Shown here: piece after piece, positions 1 through 9,639 of the stretch
Position numbering within the stretch: the first letter of the stretch is position 1
Layout of the letters: every line of letters starts with the position of its first letter
From: Rhyzopertha dominica
Taxonomy: Eukaryota > Arthropoda > Insecta > Coleoptera > Bostrichidae
DNA: 64,000 bases
Direction of reading: 5' to 3'
NCBI GenBank assembly: GCA_025024175.1
Contig: QCXZ01000003.1
Location: 20,480,392-20,544,391 of the forward strand
The notes under the pieces: generated by a model
Database searches by the model: none
Told to the model about the DNA's origin: nothing
What the model saw: only the letters and a program-made list of their open reading frames with translations
Program-made: the position numbers and the translations under genes

Positions 1-6
1 ATTTAG

Positions 7-465
7 GAATGAGTACAACAGCAAGCAGTATGCAACAGGCTCAGACCTCCATAGATGTTAGCAGTCACACTTCACATACAACTAGTGACAGTCGTCTGCA
101 AACATTCGGAAACCCAAGTTTAGAAGTGGATCAAAGTTTAAGAGGGAATTTAGCCAATTTATCTCACATAGTGGATAGGTTTCCTACAGACGATCGTATG
201 TTGTCTGGCATACAACCTGGAAGTGCGTACTACAGCGATAAAGGTCACAGTGCTTCCAATGTATATGGAAAGACAATGGCAACAAGTTCATCAGGGCTAC
301 CTATCTTTAATCAGCCAAATGTGACTATGCCATACAGTCATGACATGCAGTCAACAGCATCAAGCATTTATAACAAACAATTTAGTGACTTACAAAGTGG
401 TGCTGCTGAGAAGAATTCTCAAACACAGGACAAGAAATCAAAACGGAGAAGAAGTACAAAATCAT
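7..465 (+). CDS. Penultimate coding exon of an unrecognised Ser/Gln-rich, probably nuclear protein (5' part outside window)
   Basis: An open frame runs from the window edge, with a possible acceptor ATTTAG ending at base 6. It encodes about 152 residues rich in Ser, Thr, Gln and Asn, of low complexity and with no catalytic motif. The end carries a basic cluster KSKRRRSTKS that looks like a nuclear localisation signal. The frame runs into an intronic stop, but a strong donor T|GTAAGT at 465/466 leaves phase 1, which fits the exon starting at 4495 exactly. The joined C-terminal part ends in a conserved-looking RPSWL tail. I do not recognise the family; a chromatin- or RNA-associated regulator is a guess from composition alone. 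The start codon and upstream domains lie outside the window. Confidence 0.75.
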
Positions 466-1013
466 GTAAGTTGTTACTTTACAGTTTGCTTGTGGGATGT
501 CTTTATGAATGTGGACAATCAGTCGTGAGTAGGGCTGTGTATTATTAAAAACCTTGAATCAATATCGATATATTTATATACAGAGTGTTCACGGTCACAG
601 TTGTAGGCTAGTGGTTTAAATGGGGAAGTTTCATGATTTTGCTGTTGTTTACAAAATAACAATTGAATAGATTATAACTAAATTCATTTTGGGTTTGTAA
701 TACTTGTTAAGTAAAGGGAAGGATTATAAGCTACTCAAACATACACAGTAACACTTCTAAATATTGTTTTAAAGGTACGAAATTGCACGCAACACAAAAC
801 AGAAAGCTTGAACACTGACAGTTTTTGTATTTACTTGTATTTTTGTATTACTATACTGAGTCCATGCAGTCTGTTCTTGACAAACAAATTCATTGTAAGT
901 AATGAATCATTAAGAACATGCATTTATGCATGTGAATAATATAAAATAATACTTTATGTCTGCAAAATGCATGGCTTGACACTTGTAACGATATAGAATA
1001 ACTTAATTTATCC

Positions 1014-1600
1014 CTAATGCTGGAACTTGCGCATCTTTCGCCTTACTTGTCTTGCTTCCTTACGAGTCTGCTGGTTTTCTTGATGCCATCGCTTGCACCA
1101 CAAAGGAATTCCTATATGACAGACAGAATGTACAATGTCCCCAATGACGAAATTCTGGTGTTCGTTTATTCCAGAATGGAAGGATACATTTTGCAATATT
1201 GTTAACAAAGTAGTACGAGATGGTAGAGCAACAACTTTTTATAAGAACCTATAACATTTAGCATTCCTCTTCAGAAGCGCAATTGCCAGTACTTTCTCTA
1301 CCACCCTACGTCTTCCATGGGGATTCCGTCTTGCACAGCATAATTGTGACAACATCCCGCTGTGAAAAAACAAAGAATTATTTATTATTTTTTAAATTAG
1401 ATCTAGGTATTTCACCTACCTTTAAATAAGTTTCTTAAAGAAGGGGAATCTGCAAGTTCTGTCAATGCCCCCCCCCCCACATCTCCAGATTTATTTTTGT
1501 ACTTCCTTTCAATTTGCGAATGTAGGCCTCTTTGTTTTCCACCGTATGCATAAGACGCCTTTTTCTAGATGAACCGTTTGCTCTTGACATGTCTGGAATT
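1014..1600 (-). mobile_element. Decayed P-element-like transposase fragment
   Basis: Read on the minus strand, 1370 to 1014 translates to a block with KCYRFL, one stop, then LPSRTTLLTILQNVSFHSGI. That layout (a Cys-Tyr-Arg-Phe-Leu stretch followed by LPSR-T-L and a G-I-N motif) is what I know from P-element/THAP9-type transposases, just after the coiled-coil region. The segment at 1600-1440 in the same orientation encodes a basic Lys/Arg-rich stretch that would precede it. The in-frame stop, the lack of the DDE catalytic core and the position inside an intron all mark it as a dead fragment. No terminal repeats were seen. Family assignment is from memory of motifs, not a search. Confidence 0.55.
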
Positions 1601-1897
1601 GGGTGTGTTCACTAATTATAAAATANAAACTTTTATACATTAAAAAAGAGTANTTAATTAATTAAGTGTGTATCTGTATCCATAACGCTGCAAAGAAAAT
1701 TTTTAACCAAAATAAATTGTTTAAGTGTGCAACGTGGCAACAACGCAGTTTTAAGACACGCTCAGATTGACTAGGACTGGCTGTGACGTATCACCTGATG
1801 TAAACAAGATAGCGTGCGCTACTTTCCGTATTTCGTTTGCGTTATTGGTTATGTTTGATAGTGTTCTCGTTTATTTGTTTTTTATAAATTCAACAAT

Positions 1898-2810
1898 ATG
1901 TCGTCGGAATGCTTTGTTAAAGCGTCTTCGAACAATTTGCCTCCGGTACATATGTTTATAGTCACCGAATTTATCAAGAACAACCCAGGTTTTAATGCTG
2001 CCGAAATCAAAAGTGCTAAAGTATAAGCAGCAGTATAAGTAATTAATAAAGCAGTTTAATCTGCAATTTAATACATTATGGATCATTGATATTTTGAACG
2101 AAATGCATCTTTTTTCTAGTGGAAGTCGTGAGCAACACGGAGATGCAGCTATAGGTTATTTTCAGGTGAAGCGAGAGGGACCCATATGTATACTGCAGTC
2201 CAAGATATGCCCGGAACACAAAGTTCGTGCAAAAAATTATGCAGTTATTTTAAGTCTCACAACAGTAAAATGTAGATTTTGTCTTGGTCATACCCCTTCT
2301 GGCTGCTTTAAACTATCTCCGTTTGCGTAGTCTCCGGGTACACTTACGAATATTTTGTTGAGACTATTGATGAATGTATTTGAAATTTGAACACTGGCAC
2401 AAAGCACCATCTGCTGTTAGCTTCTGGTTTGAACATGCTTAAACATTCTCTCAGTTGTTAGGAGTCCGTTAAAAGCAAGAAAACAACTCGTTTCACTCGG
2501 CACAAGCAAAGGCACATAGGTAACATAACCTTATTCTTTGTTTAAATCGGATGCTACGTCACACCATCTCCATCCCGGGACACTGTTTGTGTGGTCAATT
2601 TTTATATTTGAACTTCAGAACGGTTTTTTTCCGAAAACTGGTGCTAGAAAAATTTTGAAATTTTTAGGACGTAACAAGGGTGCTCCAAATATACAGATCG
2701 CATGGTTTCTAAAAAATGTGAAAACACCCAATGCCTCGGAAACAGGATGTCCACTAACATTAGATGTGTCTTGGCTGTCTTGTAAACCAGAACAACTAGC
2801 TAGATGCTAG
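1898..2810 (+). pseudogene. Remnant of a repetitive insect gene family with a CxxC zinc-binding (SWIM-like/YqaJ-associated) N-terminal region
   Basis: An ATG at 1898 opens about 40 residues containing SSNNLPPVHMFIVTEFIKNN, ending near a weak donor at about 2015. A second block from about 2115 contains SREQHGDAAIGYFQVKREG, then KICPEHKVRAKNYAV and VKCRFC...GC. A third from about 2680 contains SWLSCKPEQLARC. This order matches a multi-copy insect protein family that has a Cys/His-rich SWIM-like region ahead of a YqaJ-type nuclease domain. I recall it as abundant and transposon-like, but it is not securely named. Here the reading frame is interrupted and the nuclease part is absent, so it is a pseudogene. 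A second copy of the first block lies near 15101. Confidence 0.5.
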
Positions 2811-4491
2811 CTAGATGTTTCGGCTAAAATATATGATACGTTAATTCCTAAGACATCATAAATGCACAATTTTTTTTACAGGTTAGGTTAGCACGTTCTA
2901 CACCAACTAAATCGGTATGCTTACATAACTGCTGTTTTATAACGAGGGAACAGCATCTACTCACAATTTTCGCATAACTAGATTCATGCTACAAAATCCA
3001 TAATTGCGAAAAGAAAAGCCATGCATATATAAAAGCATTGTTATTTTAATTTAGCTATATTAACAAGCAGCATGCACTTACTTTTCAGCATTAGAAGGAA
3101 AGTAATTCATTTTTCCCACAAACACATCACTGCATCCGCAGACCGAGCAACGACACTGTTGCATAATCTTAATTGCTACAGGAATCTACGGGTACTTATG
3201 ATAAGTTTTCTTAACAAAAATAGTATCACAATTGCTATTGTACTATTTACATTTTACAATCAGATGGTGGTGATATTGGGTTACACACCTTTAACCAACC
3301 AGTACTGCTGCTACGTTAATGAATTCTACATTAATGAAGTACATTTCCGTACTCCAAATAGGTACTTAGCGCAGACTCCTGCTGCTTTGTACTTTAGCCT
3401 TTGTTCTCAGACTCAGACAGTGAAAAAAGATGCTGGAGTCACTAACCTCGTGTGCTTCCACAAAGCAGTAAGACCACTATAAAGCAAAGATTAATCAATA
3501 ACAATACCTTATCCCCCAATAACTACAAACTTACCAAGTTTACTCTTGTAGCAGTGCAATCGCCATGCACAGCCGTAGTTTAACCAACAGTGCAACTATA
3601 CAACAAAAGAGCCCAGAGTACTACATCATGACATTTCAACAATGGTAACTTACCAGGCTTCACTAGTTCTTAACACTAATAGTAATAATAATAACGCAAC
3701 GAAAGGAAATTAACGTCCAAACACCAAAAACAAAGTCGCACTTAACCCTATAATTTGAAAAAGCACTATGGCAGACAAATGCGTAATCATGTGCACAGCG
3801 CAGGCGTGCAAGGGTGCCAAATTTATTTCAAAATAGTAATAATGTTAAAACCTCTAAAATCCAGCGAAAGGTTATTTATAAATCGTCAAATATTTCAGAG
3901 TATTAAGTCACAACCAAAAATATTCTTAAGCACTATTAATAAAGAGTTTGGAATAAAGTGAATTTCTTATAACAGATAAAGAAAAAATTGTGCAATCTGG
4001 CAACTACACAGTTTGGGGCTGCAACGAGATTGACCAATCGGAATGCAGAATCACGGCACTCGTGCTGCCCTCTCAGCTCATTCCCAACTGTAGACAGGGA
4101 TAAACATAATAGAATAATGCTAATGTTAAACAAGGATAAAATTTCTCTCAAAACCGAACCAATTTCCCTATTTAGTTGGCATTCTGAAAATTTTTCTATG
4201 GTACTATCAATAAAAACTTTTTTAAAGAAAGCATGTTTAGCCACACCAGTATTATTTTTTACATTAATTAATTCATTCATTTCAAAAATTTTCTTATTAA
4301 AACCTGGAATGCTCTGCATATTTAATTTATATATGAATACTGAACATAATATTGTAACTGGAGTTGCAAAATCATTCAGTATTTATGTGGTTAAAATACA
4401 TTTTGCCTTCCTCTGATTCTAAGCATGTTTAATGTTCTGTTTCATAATAATTTCCAGTTGAGACTCTCTTTAACTGTTATATGTTATTTTC

Positions 4492-4497
4492 CAGCAG
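4492..4497 (+). other. Tandem NAGNAG splice acceptor
   Basis: The sequence CAGCAG follows a pyrimidine tract at the 3' end of the first intron. Both AGs give an in-frame exon in phase 1: use of the first codes Ser-Ala-Ser at the junction, use of the second Ser-Ser. Alternative inclusion of one alanine is expected from known NAGNAG behaviour but is not shown here. Confidence 0.6.
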
Positions 4498-5072
4498 CAT
4501 CAAATGTGGCCGAGATACCTTCAAGCAGCTCGACCAGTCAGGGTTTCCAGTCATATGCAGGCATTAAAACCAATGCTGGAATGGAACCCGGTGCTATATC
4601 TTTAAAGACAGCTAGTGTAGTGCCAGGTAGTGCATTTAATTTCGGACCAGCATCAGCTGGCTTAGGTTTAAGTGCCGGTTTGTATGGAGACAAAGATGGA
4701 TATCCAAATTTTTTGGAAGACTTTCGTGCAGCCCCTAATTATTATATGGCCGCTGCGGCCGCAGCGCATCATAGATCTGTCCCAGATGCAAGTGAAAAAT
4801 CTGTACGGACCGCACATCAGTCGTCTACTCCTCAGGGATCAGGTTACTCATTTTTGGGTGCCCCACAGCCTAGACCTCCTGGGTATTCACTTGGGACACC
4901 TTTCATGCCAGCTCATCAGCCCCAGTTAATGGACACAAGTTCACCATTGTATCAACAGTACATGCTTCATCAGGGTTTGTTGGGTGCCTCTAGTGCGTAC
5001 TCTCCTGGCTATCATCCTGCATTAAGCATGAGACAGCCTTATGAGTCCATGACCAGGCCTTCCTGGCTGTAG
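4495..5072 (+). CDS. Last coding exon of the first gene (Ala/Ser/Pro-rich C-terminus)
   Basis: This exon continues the frame of 7-465 in matching phase and encodes about 192 residues ending MTRPSWL then TAG at 5070-5072. It is low in charge and rich in Ser, Ala, Pro, Gly and Tyr. It contains a short polyalanine run (MAAAAAAHH), the segment GDKDGYPNFLEDFR, and repeated PGY/AP motifs. No enzyme domain, membrane segment or zinc finger is visible. The clean codon usage and the exact phase match show that this is a real host exon and not a chance frame. I do not recognise the protein; it resembles the disordered tails of chromatin or RNA-granule proteins, which is inference. Confidence 0.8.
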
Positions 5073-5490
5073 TTATTTTAGGTTGTTTTAATGTCCATAT
5101 CTTTGCCAAAGACATTTTTAATACACATGCCTATTTTATTTTGTACATATAAAGTATCCCTAAAAGTGCTTAAGTCTTAATATCATAAGTATCAAAAATG
5201 TATTTCTGTGATTTCCATTTCAATTAAAACAGATTATTATTGTCTTTTTTAAATGTTGTACAGTGTTTGATGGGTTTATTAATATGTTAATTCATCCACG
5301 ATGGTGGGTAGAAGCATCAAAAAATTTCACCAAGTGAAAGCAGACAATTTTATCATCAATGGATATAGATTAACTTCTATTTAATTTAATATCTATTACC
5401 AGTTTTTTAGTTATGCTATGTTTAAGTTTAATTTTCTCCTTAACTAAATGTATTTGCTATGGATCATAAATGAATAAAGAAATAACTGTT
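5073..5490 (+). other. Probable 3' UTR with polyadenylation signal
   Basis: The sequence downstream of the TAG is AT-rich, and a canonical AATAAA lies at 5473-5478, about 400 bases from the stop. The cleavage site is therefore expected near 5490-5500. This is inference; other AT-rich variants (such as ATATAAAG near 5147) could act earlier. Confidence 0.5.
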
Positions 5491-5718
5491 TTTCTCAATT
5501 CATTACGTTATTTAGATGGTTTCGTGATTTACATTTATATGCTATTTTTGTGATTGAGTATGCTTTATACCAAACCATAAAAGATTTGCACAATCAAATA
5601 GACTAAAATGATTCTATTGTTTTGTTGAGTTGCTAACATGAATTAATCATTATTTATATATGGTATTTAAGTAAGGTTGCCATGTGTTCAGGTTTGACCC
5701 ATACTGTTTTGGGTCAAG

Positions 5719-5900
5719 ATATACAGGGTGTCTGGTAGTCAATGGTAGATTAGAAGTTAACTGAAAAAGTAATGTAGAATTGCCCTGAAAATTTTATTTG
5801 GTTTTTCTAATTGCTCTATCCAACTAAAATATTTTCAGCAATACAACATTGCCACCTACATTGAAAAACTTTGTTATTTTAAACGAAACACCCTGTATAT
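5719..5900. mobile_element. 182 bp MITE with perfect 13 bp terminal inverted repeats
   Basis: ATATACAGGGTGT at 5719-5731 is matched by its exact reverse complement at 5888-5900. The body is AT-rich and non-coding. The TACAGGGTGT terminus is common among arthropod Tc1/mariner-related MITEs. A lone similar end (AAATGAAACACCCAATAT) occurs near 6120. Confidence 0.65.
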
Positions 5901-6240
5901 TATTAGTAATTTTGAACATCTTTTATTAACATATCCTTATACCTATCTGAAACAGTTTTTTTGTTTGTTGACTGTTTTTTCGCACCAATCAGGACTTCGT
6001 AACTTCGAATATAAAACTGGCAGAGCATTGAAATTCTATGAATATAATAAGAAAGCTTTAGATATTTAAACCTCATCAGTAAACAGACTTCGAAAAGTGG
6101 CAAGAAGTGCACCTTTTTAAATGAAACACCCAATATATTATTTTCACAAATAAAAGTTAATTTAATATGCTTTCAGGTAGTATATCACTTCCCTCTACCA
6201 GAATCATAAAGTTCATAAAATATATGCGTTTTTCTTTGCA

Positions 6241-6425
6241 GCTGCAAATGCGCTGGATGGTGTTCCGCAGCATTACATAGCAACTTTGATCTATATATGT
6301 CACCTTGATCGGTGTTCAAAAGGTCTCGAGTTCAAATTTCGGTCAAGGCTGGCAATACTTTTTCGTTACGTAATATGCCTACAAAACCCAATCAAATATC
6401 ACATATGCTAATTTATAAATGATTC
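6241..6425 (+). repeat. Truncated first copy of a tRNA-derived repeat (SINE)
   Basis: This segment shares long stretches with 6549-6785: GCTGGATGG, GCAGCATTACATAG, GATCTATATAT, CGGTGTTCAAAAGGTC and ACGTAATATG. It lacks the first half of the tRNA-like region, including the A-box, but keeps the B-box-like part. It is read as a deleted copy of the same element. Confidence 0.55.
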
Positions 6426-6548
6426 CAGGCAATCATTATCTTTCCTATATATAATATATACTTGGGTTGTAATTAGCTGCTGGTCGCCATAATCTGGCCA
6501 CCATAGCGAATTACGTTCCGAAGCTCGAAAATACTGAGCGACGAGCGA

Positions 6549-6785
6549 TTCATCTGCAAATGTGCTGGATGGCGTTCAGCAGCATTACATAGTAACTTCG
6601 ATCTATATATATGCCACCTTGACCGCGATTCTGAATAGGGCCTTGGTAGCTCAGTGGATAGAGTGTTTGACCGGTGTTCAAAAGGTCCAGAATTCAAAGT
6701 CTGTCAAGGCCGGCAATCCTTTTTCATTACGTAATATGTCTGCAAAACACAATCGAATATCACATATGCTCATTTTAAACAGGTA
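6549..6785 (+). repeat. Second, fuller copy of the tRNA-derived repeat (SINE)
   Basis: This is a direct repeat of 6241-6425 with an extra segment that supplies a complete tRNA-like head (6639-6711). Divergence between the copies is moderate. Both share the flanking unit CTGCAAATG-GCTGGATGG and the tail running to CACATATGCT, so the unit is larger than a tRNA gene and fits a SINE or a repeat that captured one. Confidence 0.55.
6639..6711 (+). tRNA. tRNA-like sequence (SINE head or tRNA pseudogene)
   Basis: These 73 bases have a 7 bp acceptor stem (GGCCTTG with CAAGGCC) and an A-box GGTAGCTCAGTGGATAGAG. The anticodon arm is TTTGA/TCAAA with the 7-base loop CCGGTGT; the anticodon would be GGT (Thr), but position 33 is C instead of U. 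The T-arm CAGA/TCTG encloses TTCAAAG and is one base short. Because of these defects and the repeated context it is probably a tRNA-derived SINE head and not a working tRNA gene. Confidence 0.5.
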
Positions 6786-7069
6786 ATGTTTGTTTACCAT
6801 TTAATGCGCATGCTCATGGGATTATTCACGAACTTGACAAAACTGAAACCCATATTTTTTATTTTACTAGTGTCATTACTATTTTATATGTACTTTGCCA
6901 CGACGTTACCATAATAATCTTGACTACTTATACGTGTGGCCCTGCAAAATCTTATCAAAGTTCAACGCTTTGTTTAAACTTCTAGGTAACCGTATTATGT
7001 ATTTCTGTGGCCTGCACAGAATACAGAATATTCTATGACTGGCTGTGGTGTGGACAGGCCACTGTATTC

Positions 7070-9101
7070 TACAGGGTTTCTATAAATTCATGCACCCAGG
7101 CGCTTATGGAAATTATCGATTTAATCAATTTGCCGCCTATCAGTAAAGTGAACATAAAATATTGCTTTGACAGATGCTTGTCATCTGTCAATTGTAGAAT
7201 TATTTGAAATTTTTTAATTGGAGAAAACGTGGGAATTTGTTTTTCCAACGTATTATTTAGTGTTTAATAGGATAATTAACTTTAAGAATGAAGCAAGCTC
7301 AATTTTCGGAACTGTGACGCGGTTTCGTATAGGGCATGTCCATGATATGTCACAAACGCCTAAATGTAGGCAACCCCGTCATTTGGTGTATAATACAAAC
7401 AAACGCTGCTGCGTCAATGGTTTCTTACGGGAAATTGAATTAGTCGCTAGGTATTTGTGATATATTGCAGCAGCAAAAGCGATATCAACCACGATATTAT
7501 GTTATGTAATACTGCAAAATATGTTTAATTTATCTAGATAACAGAAACGGTCTTTCTATCCAGTAGGATGGCGTAAACTAAAAAAAAAAACGTGTACCTA
7601 CCAATCCAGTGTTTGGTGCTATTATTTTCGTCCGACTCGTAATGCTACAAATTCACACTTAAATGAGTACCTATAATTAAATATATGATACTATATGCCA
7701 TGAATGTGTAATATAACTGATATATATTCCTGTTTTAAAGTCTATATCGCATACCGACGTTTTCGAACTTTCTTACGTATATGACTTTCGAGTAAATAAT
7801 TACTAGGTTTNAACGGGTAAACGGAATACAAAAGGTTTTTGAAATCGCTAATTTCGAATTTAATAATTGTAATTATACTTACTTATGAAATAGAATCGCA
7901 CGTTATTTTTGTATACATTGAAGCCAATAATATTATGCAAGAAAAAACCTTTCAAACACGCAGTCAAATATTGGGGGTTGTTGATGTTTATTGTACGCAG
8001 CTAACTTTTTTATTGATATTGAGTTCATGTGACTGATGTTGGCTTATTAAAGTTCGGTATTTCGTAAATAATTACCAACTTCGCTAAGATCTGTTACCTG
8101 CAGGGCTAATTTTCAAATAGTTACATAAAAACAGATTAATGTATGCAGTTGTTTTACTTTTCATGAAAGAAGGCTTTGGTTTTCATAGGGCCCAGAAACA
8201 TTATTTTGATTGGTAAAACTCTTTAACTCAAGATGAAATATTATAAAATAAACTGCATTATGGAAATAAACAACTATAAAAAATACCTACGTTATATTTT
8301 TGCCTTGAATGTCTGTTGTATGTGCCGTTAATTTTGGAAGGCTACGACAGCTTAAAATGCCGAAAAATATATTAGAATTGCTTGTGTCATTTAAAACCCC
8401 GTAAGAATGCGTGCTTACTGTGTTTGTACACCAGACATCGGGGTTGCCTACATCTGGTCACGTGATGGACATGCCCTAAAGCTTTTAGGTTATGTATCGT
8501 AGTTGTGAAGTTATGACCACAGTAAGCCTGTTAAATTGTACTGTGATGAACTAAAATATTTAATTCTAATCTTCCGCAATGGTAAAATTCATAATTAGAT
8601 TAAGAAAGAGGCAGTAACGTTAACTGTACTGTGCACTACCAGGATACCGGGTATTTTACACTTTACGGAGACGTTTTCTAACCTGGTAAACAGCTAAATT
8701 CTGGTGGGCAATACTAGTTACAAAAGAAGTGCAAACATTAAATAATGAAAAAGGCTGAGTTTGACTGTGTAGACTTTCACTTTTGCGGAAAATAATTAAA
8801 TTATAAAGCCACGTGTGAAAAGCGGTGACCACAACAAAAGAGGGTTTATGACTTATGACGCACGTAGTACGTAGTTGTGTATGTTAAAGTATGTTGTGTA
8901 GCTTTGTAAAAGGTAATTATTGATATTACTTACTTTTGAAAGCAAATATAACCGTAAATTGTTGCAAAATCTTTATAAATACAGTAAATGACAGTATGGG
9001 TATTGTGTTTATTGTAGTTTTAAAAAAAGNCGGCACAAAAATTTAAAATTCAAGGTCACCCTTGTTGCCTTGTTGTATGAATCATTTATAGAAACCGTAC
9101 A
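7070..9101. mobile_element. 2.0 kb non-autonomous inverted-repeat element (same family as 18984-20637)
   Basis: The left end ACAGGGTTTCTATAAAT at 7071 is mirrored by ATCATTTATAGAAACCGTAC ending at 9100. The first 130 bases (GCGCTTATGGAAATTATCG, TTGCCGCCTATCAG, CTTGTCATCTG) and the last 80 (CGGCACAAAAA...) match the ends of the element at 18984-20637. No transposase is visible inside; most of the interior is a second inverted-repeat element (7330-8478). Confidence 0.6.
7330..8478. mobile_element. 1.15 kb inverted-repeat element nested in the 7070-9101 element
   Basis: The left arm begins TAGGGCATGTCCAT and continues through ATGTAGGCAACCCCG and TTTGGTGTA. The right arm, read in reverse complement from 8478, gives TAGGGCATGTCCATCACGTG, ATGTAGGCAACCCCG and TGGTGTACAAACAC. 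The arms are about 70-80 bp with moderate divergence. The open frames inside carry no transposase motif. Confidence 0.6.
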
Positions 9102-9199
9102 ATTTTTATTGTTTCACTGCTCGTGGCAACACTGTGTTGGTATAATACATAACCTCTCTCTCTTTCGTAACTTCGTAATTTTTAACTTGTAAAAAAGTT

Positions 9200-9389
9200 A
9201 TAAATTACCTGATTAATGTCGTATACACGTCCGACGTAAGATGTTCTGTGGTCCTGTGTGTCTTGTAGGTACGATGTGGAGATGTTAAACTGGTAAATAT
9301 TTTTAAACTTTGATTATCTCTAACGCTATTACGTTTTATTCTATATATTGTTTTACCCATTTTTTTTATTGTAGGGAGTTTGTAATAAC
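9200..9389 (+). other. SWT1: Probable promoter-proximal 5' UTR exon and first splice of SWT1
   Basis: A possible non-coding first exon ends at the donor ACTG|GTAAAT (9292/9293). A pyrimidine-rich tract with acceptor ATTGTAG ends at 9374, leaving a 15-base leader before the ATG at 9390. No TATA box is convincing. The transcription start is not determinable; this is inference from splice-site strings. Confidence 0.35.
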
Positions 9390-9639
9390 ATGATGAGTAA
9401 TAAGTTATTTATGCCAGATGAAAATGAAACTCGCCAAGGAACTAAGCGTAAATTCGAAGATGAGGAAACGGCACAAAAAGCTTGTGTGTCAAAACATAAC
9501 CGAAAACAAAACTTTGTTGTAGAAAAACATAAATTTTCTGCAAATGAACGACTTAAACAGTATCGGATAAATTTACAGGAAACACAGCAAATTTGTAAAG
9601 TTCATACGCTGCAGACTATCTCCAATAATACAGATAAAG
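9390..9639 (+). CDS. SWT1: SWT1 coding exon 1 (basic N-terminus)
   Basis: The ATG at 9390 starts a 250-base coding segment (83 codons plus one base) that ends at the donor AAAG|GTATAT. The peptide is hydrophilic and basic, with GTKRKFEDEE and a Lys-rich stretch EKHKFSANERLKQYR, consistent with the disordered, nuclear N-terminus of SWT1 proteins. Phase 1 at the donor fits the acceptor at 16349/16350 (joined codon GCT, Ala). The start is supported by the acceptor just upstream and by the exact 670-codon length of the joined gene. On its own this exon is not diagnostic; it is assigned by phase and position. Confidence 0.65.

Larger units (their letters stand above)
466..4494 (+). other. 4.0 kb intron between the last two coding exons of the first gene
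   Basis: The intron is bounded by GTAAGT at 466 and a tandem TTCCAGCAG acceptor at 4491-4497. Besides the two transposon remnants listed separately (1014-1600 and 1898-2810), it holds AT-rich DNA with a C-run near 1471. From 2811 to 4424 I see nothing coding; the open frames at 3072-3482 and 3936-4416 have no recognisable motif and overlap on both strands. Confidence 0.7.

Noticed and set aside
1467..1484. C-run taken for a structured element
   Set aside because: A simple homopolymer without partners.
3936..4416. Overlapping plus and minus frames of about 130-140 codons
   Set aside because: They mirror each other in AT-rich intron DNA with no motif and no splice-phase fit.
6639..6711. Functional tRNA-Thr gene
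   Set aside because: Position 33 is not T, the T-arm is short by one base and the sequence lies in a repeated unit; a SINE head is more likely.
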